From PNKC01 sp038323265 (GTDB taxonomy: Bacteria; Chloroflexota; Dehalococcoidia; Tepidiformales; Tepidiformaceae), in contig JBBQGT010000051.1 in assembly GCA_038323265.1 (NCBI GenBank), positions 1-21,870 on the forward strand: a stretch of 21,870 nt of DNA. The letters are read 5' to 3'. Below the pieces are notes generated by a model. The model searched no databases. It worked only from the letters and a program-made list of their open reading frames with translations, and was not told the DNA's origin. Of this stretch, positions 1 to 5,587 are shown piece by piece. Each line of letters opens with the position of its first letter. The first letter of the stretch is position 1. The translations under genes were made by a program, and so were the position numbers.

Positions 1-560
1 AAGTGGGCGCGACGCTCATCGCCATGGATTCACGCGGTGCGGGCGCCATTCGCCACGCCCTCATCGGGAGCGTTGCGTTGGACCTCGTTGCGCACACTGA
101 GTTGCCGGTGATGCTGCTGGGACCCGAACCCGAAACGCCCACTCCGCGCGACGCCTACCACATCCTCGCCACCAGCGATGGCTCGCCCGCGTCGCTCGCC
201 GTCCTTCGGGCGCTGGAGCCGATTATGGCCAGCGACATGGTGGATGTCACACTCCTGCGGCTGACCTGGCCGGGGGCAAGAGACGGCAGCGCGGCTGAGG
301 CCGCCGCCCAACTTAAAGCGCTTCGGCAGCGTCTCCCAGCCTCCTCGCGAATTACAGAGATGGTGCGCGAAACGGCGATGGTCGATGGCGCGGCCACAGC
401 CATCCTCTCCGTTGCCGAGGAGCTTGGCGCCTCAGCCCTGGCCGTTGCCACTCACGGCCACAGCGCCGCATACCACCTGTTCGGCGGTAGTACAGCCCTC
501 GGCATCGTCAGCCAGTCGCCGATCCCCGTCATTCTCTGCCGGTCGGTCAAACCAACGTAG
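1..560 (+). CDS. Universal stress protein (UspA family), two-domain, 5' end outside window
   Basis: Open from the left edge in the frame starting at base 3; stop TAG at 558-560. The visible 185 residues hold the end of one Usp domain (a segment like the usual G-SRG-GA--H-L-GSVA nucleotide-binding motif, here in residues 8-40) and a complete second domain starting near AYHILATSDGS and ending with a THGHSAAYHLFGGSTA segment. This is the tandem-Usp architecture, so the gene most likely starts upstream of the window. Family members are small cytoplasmic alpha/beta proteins, often ATP-binding, induced under stress; the substrate or partner is unknown. The second domain's glycine motif is degenerate (THGHSAAYHLFGGS in place of G-RG-----LGS), so ATP binding there is uncertain. 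It converges on the next gene with a 22-bp gap. Confidence 0.85.
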   Translation, partial: VGATLIAMDSRGAGAIRHALIGSVALDLVAHTELPVMLLGPEPETPTPRDAYHILATSDGSPASLAVLRALEPIMASDMVDVTLLRLTWPGARDGSAAEAAAQLKALRQRLPASSRITEMVRETAMVDGAATAILSVAEELGASALAVATHGHSAAYHLFGGSTALGIVSQSPIPVILCRSVKPT

Positions 561-582
561 GCAGTCGCGGCCCGCGTTGTTT

Positions 583-1380
583 CTACCGCCCCGTGTACCG
601 CGGCACGCGTTTCTCCGCGAACGCCGCCGCTGATTCCTTCGCGTCGTTCGTCGCTCGCCGGCCGATTTCGATCGCCCGGATCTCGTAGCGCAATTGGTCA
701 TCGAGATCCGCATCGAGGCTGTGTTGTACGCTGCGCTTCGACATCATCGCTGCGAGCGGCGGGAAGGCCGCAATCTGGTTGGCCAGAGCCTTCGCTTCGT
801 CCATCAGGCTGCTGTGCTCCACCAACCGCTGCAGCAGTCCCATCCGCAGCGCCTCTTCAGCTTGCACAGAGCGGCTGCTGAGGATCAGGTCCATGGCGTT
901 CCCCGTGCCCACAATGCGCGGCAGGAAGTAGGTCATCCCCGCATCCGGCGCCAGCGCACGTTCAATGAACACCGTCTTGAAACGCGTGTTCTCCGTGCCA
1001 AGCCTGATATCGCAGGCGAGCGCCAGCGACATGCCCGCGCCCGCCGCAACGCCGTTCACCGCGGCAATCGTCGGCTTATCGATGAGATAGACAGCTCGCG
1101 CTTGGCGCCCCACCCAGCTGTCCTCGTCCATCACCTGCTGCCACGGGATCTGCTCCTCCGCAGTTGGCCGTGGTCCCGTGAGGTCCGCGCCCGAGCAGAA
1201 GCCGCGCCCGGCCCCCGTCCAGATCACGGCGCGCACATCATCGCGCCTCTTCAGTTCAGCGCAGACGGCGAGAATCTCGTCTCGCAGACTGGCGTTCAGC
1301 GCGTTTAGCTTCTCCGGACGGTTGAGCATCACAGTCGCAACGTCGTGCTCGACTTCCAAGAAGAGACTTTCGTAAGCCAC
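583..1380 (-). CDS. Enoyl-CoA hydratase/isomerase family protein (crotonase fold, PaaG-like)
   Basis: 265 aa, the usual crotonase length. Oxyanion-hole segments are clear: GRGFCSGADL near residues 59-68 and NGVAAGAGMSLALACD near 109-124. The segment ALAPDAGMTYFLPR (142-155) resembles PaaG/isomerase-type members (VPDSGGT-FLPR) more than short-chain hydratases with two catalytic Glu, so isomerase-like or unsaturated acyl-CoA chemistry on a CoA thioester in the cytoplasm is likely; the substrate is unknown. The frame is open further upstream, but I chose GTG at 1380: GAGGAG (1387-1392) sits 6 nt before it and the family's conserved N-terminus (AYESLFLEVEHDVATV) begins there. It is divergent from radC, with 136 bp between the chosen starts. 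No other fatty-acid or phenylacetate genes are adjacent. Confidence 0.85.
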   Translation of the reverse strand: MAYESLFLEVEHDVATVMLNRPEKLNALNASLRDEILAVCAELKRRDDVRAVIWTGAGRGFCSGADLTGPRPTAEEQIPWQQVMDEDSWVGRQARAVYLIDKPTIAAVNGVAAGAGMSLALACDIRLGTENTRFKTVFIERALAPDAGMTYFLPRIVGTGNAMDLILSSRSVQAEEALRMGLLQRLVEHSSLMDEAKALANQIAAFPPLAAMMSKRSVQHSLDADLDDQLRYEIRAIEIGRRATNDAKESAAAFAEKRVPRYTGR

Positions 1381-1516
1381 GGCAAACTCCTCGAAACGTA
1401 ATGCGCCAAGTTGAGCCGATCGTTCGCGGCCTGTCCAGCGCGCGCCCATGGAGGCCCGCACCCCGCCTCCTACGAGGCGCTGCCTCAGGTGCCCCCAACC
1501 CCGTAGACTGCGCGGC

Positions 1517-2242
1517 GTGGACGAACCAGCATCCCCCGCCCGCAATGCCTACCGTACGATTCGCGAACTCGCCGGCGACGAGCGTCCGCGCGAGCGCCTG
1601 CTCGAACATGGCGCAGCAGTCCTCGGCGATGCCGAACTGATCGCCATCATCCTGCGCACCGGGATGGCCGGCGAGAACGTGGTGGATATGGCCCGCGGCT
1701 TGCTCGAATCCGTCGGCAACCTGGCGGGCCTGGCCCGCTCCGATGTTCGCGCCCTGATGCGCACCAAAGGTCTCGGCCCAGCGAAGGCGGCCCAACTCGC
1801 CGCCGCCATCGAACTCGGCCGCCGCATCCAACAGATCGACCCGGAATCGCGCCCAACCCTGCGTACTCCCGAAGCCGTCTTTGCGTTGCTTGGCCCGCGC
1901 ATCCTAGGCAAGACTAAGGAAGAGCTCTTCGTCCTGGCGCTGGATATGAAGGGACGGCTGCTTGGCTCCGTCGCGCCCGTTTCAGGCGGCGGTGTAAACG
2001 CCGTTGGCGTCCGGAGCGCGGAAGTATTTCGCGAGGCGATCATCGTCGAAGCCGTCTCGGTCATCCTCGCCCACAACCATCCAAGCGGTGACCCCAAGCC
2101 GAGCCCGCAGGATATCGCCGTCACCACCGACCTCATTGCTGCCGGCGAACTGCTCGACATTCATGTCCAGGACCACGTGATCCTTGGCCAGGGTAGCTTC
2201 GTGAGCATGCAGCGCGAAGGCTACGCCTTCCGCAAGCGCTAA
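1517..2242 (+). CDS. radC: RadC family JAB/MPN-domain protein
   Basis: 241 aa from the chosen GTG. The N-terminal RadC region (TIRELAGDERPRERLLEHGA, residues 14-33) is followed by a helix-hairpin-helix (TKGLGPAKAAQL, 83-94) and the MPN(+)/JAMM metal motif HNHPSGDPKPSPQD (186-199) with the upstream acidic FREAIIVEA stretch. RadC proteins are common DNA-associated JAB-domain proteins; the old DNA-repair assignment is not well supported and the biochemical role remains unclear. Start choice is weak: an in-frame ATG at 1448 would add 23 non-conserved, Pro/Arg-rich residues, and neither start has a convincing ribosome binding site. It ends 9 bp from the convergent polymerase gene. Confidence 0.93.
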   Translation: MDEPASPARNAYRTIRELAGDERPRERLLEHGAAVLGDAELIAIILRTGMAGENVVDMARGLLESVGNLAGLARSDVRALMRTKGLGPAKAAQLAAAIELGRRIQQIDPESRPTLRTPEAVFALLGPRILGKTKEELFVLALDMKGRLLGSVAPVSGGGVNAVGVRSAEVFREAIIVEAVSVILAHNHPSGDPKPSPQDIAVTTDLIAAGELLDIHVQDHVILGQGSFVSMQREGYAFRKR

Positions 2243-2251
2243 CCGGCGCAG

Positions 2252-3184
2252 CTACGAAGCGCGCAGCAACCGTTGTTGAATCGGCCGCACCGGCGCTCGG
2301 ACCGCCCCGCGCTTTTCCACCTGCGCGGTGGGCCTCGCTTCGACCCGCATCTCCGGCCCCAACCGCTCAAGCGAGACGCGCACCATCGTCGCTCCGATGA
2401 AGAAGCCCTCGGTCGCCTGCGCCGCGAGCAACGCCAACGCCTCGGACGCCGTATGCAACGGCTGCGGCGCGCTGAGCACCGCCGTTTCGACGCCCTCGGT
2501 ACGGCCCACCTCAACGCGCACCCGCCGGAAGCTCTCCTCTCGGCCCGCCGCCAGCAGTTCGAGCTGCCCCAGAATGCGCACCACGCGAGAACGAACGTTC
2601 TTGCCGTCGGCGCCCTCCGCGATAATGGCGCTGCCGGAGATCACCCGCGCCGGGCTTTGGGAAGCCACCCGCACCGCCGGGCCGCCGGCATCGGCGGCAA
2701 TCATCGGGAAGCGGCGGGCACTTTCGGCCGCCGTACGGGCGTCAGCGGGCGTGCTCCCCACCCCCGCGCGCACATCGATTCCGGTCCACGCTTTGACCGT
2801 TGCCGCCAACCGCGTCGCCGCCACCGCCTCATCGGCAAAGCGCGAATCGAGGCCCCGCAGGTCCACCAGGATGTGGCTCCCCGAGACGATGGCGACATTC
2901 GGTGTCGCCCGCAGGCGGAGAATGGAGGCTGCCCCCTCGAGGGCGCCCAGACATTCGTTCGCGTTCGCGTTGACGAACGTCGCACCGGGGCAGCGTTGGC
3001 GAGCGGCTCCGGCGGTCATGCCGGCGCGCACCCCGCTATTCGCCGCCTCAACGGAGGAACTGGCGACGACCGCGTCGTCGCCAATTCCGCTGACCAGCAC
3101 CACGGGACGCTGGGCGAGGGTACCATCGGCCTTTCGCGCAACGGCAGCGGCGAGGCGGGGGAAGTAGAGGCAGAGAAGTCGCAT
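2252..3184 (-). CDS. ImuB-like Y-family DNA polymerase homolog, catalytic residues missing
   Basis: 310 aa. The N-terminus (RLLCLYFPRLAAAVAR) matches the Y-family/ImuB start, but without the DMD metal-binding aspartates of DinB. The palm signature S-I-D-E is replaced by S101-G-S-H104 in front of the retained ILVDLRGL strand, so two-metal catalysis should be lost. At 310 aa it is well short of typical ImuB (about 500 aa). I infer an accessory SOS-mutagenesis factor of the ImuB kind, but no imuA, recA-like or dnaE2 gene is nearby. ATG 3184 was chosen over an in-frame ATG at 3205 because AGGAG lies 7 nt upstream and the conserved domain begins at once. An SOS box 24 bp upstream indicates LexA control. 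Confidence 0.8.
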   Translation of the reverse strand: MRLLCLYFPRLAAAVARKADGTLAQRPVVLVSGIGDDAVVASSSVEAANSGVRAGMTAGAARQRCPGATFVNANANECLGALEGAASILRLRATPNVAIVSGSHILVDLRGLDSRFADEAVAATRLAATVKAWTGIDVRAGVGSTPADARTAAESARRFPMIAADAGGPAVRVASQSPARVISGSAIIAEGADGKNVRSRVVRILGQLELLAAGREESFRRVRVEVGRTEGVETAVLSAPQPLHTASEALALLAAQATEGFFIGATMVRVSLERLGPEMRVEARPTAQVEKRGAVRAPVRPIQQRLLRAS

Positions 3185-3205
3185 GGTGGGTCTCCTGATG
3201 AACAA

Positions 3206-3232
3206 ATTAGAACGTGCGTTCTATTTCGTCAA
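3206..3232 (-). promoter_or_regulatory. Predicted sigma-70-type promoter of the ImuB-like gene
   Basis: On the minus strand TTGACG (3232-3227) is a 5/6 match to the -35 consensus. TCTAAT (3211-3206, 5/6 match to TATAAT) follows after 15 nt, or TAATTT (3209-3204) after 17 nt. The start codon at 3184 is about 20 nt downstream. The SOS box overlaps the spacer and -10, which is where a repressor would block polymerase. Spacing is not ideal. Confidence 0.45.
3208..3223 (-). promoter_or_regulatory. LexA/SOS box (GAAC-N4-GTTC type)
   Basis: TAGAACGTGCGTTCTA: 7-bp arms TAGAACG/CGTTCTA around a 2-nt centre. It contains GAAC-N4-GTTC, the LexA operator core known from Gram-positive bacteria and several other phyla. 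It lies 24 bp upstream of the chosen ATG of the Y-family gene and overlaps that gene's predicted promoter. A DNA-damage polymerase homolog is a classic LexA target, so position and neighbour agree. Confidence 0.8.
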
Positions 3233-3236
3233 CAAG

Positions 3237-3276
3237 TGTCGCCCCGCCCCGCGACAAGTGCTGTCGCAATTTTTTT
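3237..3276 (+). terminator. Alternating hairpins followed by a T-run (possible terminator)
   Basis: TGTCGC (3237-3242), GCGACA (3251-3256) and TGTCGC (3262-3267) form two mutually exclusive perfect 6-bp stems that share the middle element, with loops of 8 and 5 nt. The second stem is followed by AA and seven T (3270-3276), as in an intrinsic terminator reading rightward. It lies in the divergent gap, so no plus-strand gene ends here. It might stop antisense transcripts coming through the polymerase gene. Confidence 0.4.
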
Positions 3277-3305
3277 GACCGAACTCAGTGTGAGCTGACG
3301 ATACT
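3275..3305 (+). promoter_or_regulatory. Weak candidate promoter for the glycosylase-like gene
   Basis: TTGACC (3275-3280, 5/6 match to -35) and GATACT (3300-3305, 4/6 match to -10) are separated by 19 nt, which is longer than ideal. The gene's proposed start is about 90 nt downstream. This is the only recognisable element in the gap reading right. Confidence 0.25.
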
Positions 3306-3394
3306 TAGCGACATAAGCTGTCGGAGTTGGCATTCGCCCTATCGGATCTGCCCCGTGGACCTAACTGAAAATTACCCAGAGGAGACGATCGAAC

Positions 3395-4411
3395 TTGGAT
3401 ATTTGGAACTTGTTGGAACAACGATGGCCGTTCACTGCCGAGCTGGCGGAGGTAGGCGATATCAATCGGCGGTTCGGCCTCACGGAGCGGAATGGATTTA
3501 GCGGCGAACTTCGACCGGTGTTCCTCGTCGGCAATCTCGGTATAAACCCGGAGATCCTGATAATCGGCATGAAGCCAGGATTGAACTCGGCGGGGAACGC
3601 AGCGTTCGACGAGGAGAAGCGAGCAATCAATCAGGACTTCGCTCGGTATAAGTCCTCGCGCACTCACTATTTTGATTCCTCAGCACTGAATCGGAGGCAC
3701 TATTGGCCAGCGGCGAAGGCCGTTGCGACTCTGCTGGGCCAGCCGTTCCCCGAAGATCCGGGACGGTTTCTTAGCCAAAACGCGGTCCAGGTTGAACTGG
3801 TTCCTTTCTTCCAACCGCAGGCGGTCCTTAGCGATGCTGATTTGGCGCGCGTGCGCGGGGAATCTACGGGCGGACAGCTGGCGAGTGAAGTGCTCGATGC
3901 GGTGCTCGCTCAGGGCAACTGGCGAGCCATCATTGTCCGATATGCGCAAACGTTCCGCGTCTTTAAGACTCTCTATCCGGTTAACGAGTCTGCGTCCGGC
4001 TACGAACTCCCGGTCGGCGATCGGCAAATCCCAGTTTTCGAGCTCGCGGGAAGGTACATCTCGGACTCCCAAGTACTCGCGTTGACTGGCGAAAGACCTG
4101 CGCCCAGGATCGCTCAGCGCTCCAGAACAAGGTCGATAAATGCCGAAGCTGACATCGACGAGGCGATGAACGAACTTCGAACCCACATCCATGCGCTAGG
4201 GTCAGATGTGACGCCACTTCCGCAACGCGCCAACGGCTCGTTTGTATTTCGAAGGCGACGAAATTTCGTAACGCTCGTGCCCGCTCGGTCGAGCCTCCGC
4301 ATCGATGTCTTCACCCAGTCTGGTTGGCGGGATGGCGTCAGCGTGCTGCCTGGCGTGGGAATCGCAGAAGCCAAACAACTGATGGAAGAGGCATACGCGC
4401 TCGCAAGCTAG
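3395..4411 (+). CDS. Uracil-DNA-glycosylase-like protein with DUF5655-like C-terminal domain
   Basis: 338 aa from a TTG start with AGAGGAG (3378-3384) 10 nt upstream; the first in-frame Met is only at residue 59, inside the conserved core, so TTG is favoured. Residues about 42-200 resemble the UDG fold: a strand plus glycine/asparagine loop (ILIIGMKPGLNSAGN, 54-68) in the place of the family's GxNPG motif, and VELVPFFQPQA (133-143) recalling the N-LVPF segment. Residues about 280-338 (FVFRRRRNFVTLVPA, then the EAKQLMEEAYAL helix) resemble the DUF5655/DNA-binding-like tail found on many small prokaryotic proteins. Function is unproven: glycosylase activity would need a catalytic residue I cannot identify. 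It sits divergent to the SOS-regulated polymerase and looks less GC-rich than its neighbours by eye, so horizontal acquisition is possible. Confidence 0.7.
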   Translation: MDIWNLLEQRWPFTAELAEVGDINRRFGLTERNGFSGELRPVFLVGNLGINPEILIIGMKPGLNSAGNAAFDEEKRAINQDFARYKSSRTHYFDSSALNRRHYWPAAKAVATLLGQPFPEDPGRFLSQNAVQVELVPFFQPQAVLSDADLARVRGESTGGQLASEVLDAVLAQGNWRAIIVRYAQTFRVFKTLYPVNESASGYELPVGDRQIPVFELAGRYISDSQVLALTGERPAPRIAQRSRTRSINAEADIDEAMNELRTHIHALGSDVTPLPQRANGSFVFRRRRNFVTLVPARSSLRIDVFTQSGWRDGVSVLPGVGIAEAKQLMEEAYALAS

Positions 4412-4479
4412 CCCCACGCATCACGAAATCCAGATCAGGTTGGCCTATACTCCCCGCCACACCACTCCGGAGGACACCC

Positions 4480-5220
4480 ATGGGCAAACTGGACGGGCGC
4501 GTTGCGCTGATCACCGGCGGAGCGCGCGGCCAGGGCGCGGCTGAGGCTGCCCTCTTCGCTTCCGAAGGCGCCACCGTGATCGTCACCGACGTGCTGGATG
4601 AAGACGGCGCGAACAGCGCGGCAGCCTGCGGCGGTACCTACATGCACCACGACGTAACCAGCGAGTCCCGCTGGCAGGAAGTCGTTGATGCCATCCTCAA
4701 GGACCATGGCAAGCTCGATATCCTCGTCAACAACGCCGGCATCTTCAAGCTCGGCAGCGTCGTCAACACCACCCTCGCCGACTACCGCCAGGTGATCGAA
4801 ATCAACCAGGTGGGCGTCTTCCTGGGCATGCGTGCGGCGGCCAAGCCGATGATGGAAGCGGGTTCGGGCGCGATCGTCAACATCTCGTCCATCGCCGGCA
4901 TGCAGGGCTCGCCGGGCGCCATCGCCTACGGGGCCAGCAAGTGGGCCGTGCGCGGCATGACCAAAAGCGCCGCCACGGAACTGGGGCGCTACGGCATCCG
5001 GGTCAACTCCATCCACCCGGGGATCATCGAAACGCCCATGCTGCACCAGATTCCGGCTTTTGAAAGCGGCAACTCCGAACGCTGGGTGCGTCGCATCCCC
5101 GCCGGACGCGTCGCAGACGCCCACGAAGTGGCCAAGCTCGCGCTCTTCCTTGCCTCCGACGAAAGCAGCTACAGCTCCGGTTCCGAATTCCTGATCGATG
5201 GCGGCATGACAGCGTCTTAG
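4480..5220 (+). CDS. Short-chain dehydrogenase/reductase, classical, NAD-preferring
   Basis: 246 aa, typical classical SDR length. Cofactor motif TGGARGQG (12-19), D37 at the end of the second strand (favours NAD over NADP), NNAG (84-87), and catalytic N109, S136/S137, Y150 and K154 (Y-x3-K in YGASK). The C-terminus SSGSEFLIDGGMTAS is typical. It resembles the 3-alpha/20-beta-hydroxysteroid dehydrogenase or glucose-1-dehydrogenase-like subgroup; the true substrate is unknown. CGGAGG (4468-4473) lies 6 nt before the ATG, which fixes the start although the frame is open upstream. A TATACT (4446-4451) could be its -10 element, but I see no matching -35. It is monocistronic as far as the window shows. 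Confidence 0.92.
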   Translation: MGKLDGRVALITGGARGQGAAEAALFASEGATVIVTDVLDEDGANSAAACGGTYMHHDVTSESRWQEVVDAILKDHGKLDILVNNAGIFKLGSVVNTTLADYRQVIEINQVGVFLGMRAAAKPMMEAGSGAIVNISSIAGMQGSPGAIAYGASKWAVRGMTKSAATELGRYGIRVNSIHPGIIETPMLHQIPAFESGNSERWVRRIPAGRVADAHEVAKLALFLASDESSYSSGSEFLIDGGMTAS

Positions 5221-5473
5221 TGGTCGGCGGCGGAGGCGCGGATAGCCCGCGGGGCCTGTAGTGCATCGATACCTGCCGTCACGGGCTCAGCGCTTCTGCC
5301 TCTCCCGCAGCGGGGGATTCGCTTGGGCCGCCGCCGCAGGGTCGCGTTCCCCGGTCGTTGGTCCGCCGATCGGTTCGAAACGTCAACCGTTCGACCCGCC
5401 AATGCTTCAACGATGGCTGCCGCCCTCGGTCGCCGGGCCATCTCCTTGGGCTCCAACCGATACACTGGAGCGG

Positions 5474-5587
5474 ATGGCTCGGGAAGACGAGGTCATGGCG
5501 ACAGTTCAGCCTAATAGCGATGCACAGGCACCGAGCTTGCCGGACGATCTGGAAGGCGTATTTGCCCCCACGGAACGAACGGGGTGA
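5474..5587 (+). CDS. Out-of-frame N-terminal segment of the P-type ATPase
   Basis: 37 codons ending LPDDLEGVFAPTERTG then TGA at 5585-5587. The last part looks like the cytoplasmic N-terminus of P2-type ATPases, which continues with a GLTAAEA-like helix; that helix is found in the next frame, directly after. The TGA overlaps the GTG of the main ORF (GTGA). Removing 8 nt (5585-5592) would join the frames as ERTG-LTAAEA. Three readings are possible: a recent 8-bp duplication, -1 slippage on GGGG before TGA, or re-initiation at the overlapping GTG. The 253 bp between the SDR gene and this ORF (5221-5473) hold nothing I can support beyond weak hairpins. Confidence 0.55.
   Translation: MAREDEVMATVQPNSDAQAPSLPDDLEGVFAPTERTG

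Noticed and set aside
583..1545. Longer 320-aa form of the enoyl-CoA hydratase
   Set aside because: The extra N-terminus is Arg/Gly-rich and unlike crotonases, runs into the proposed radC start, and the GTG at 1380 has a good ribosome binding site.
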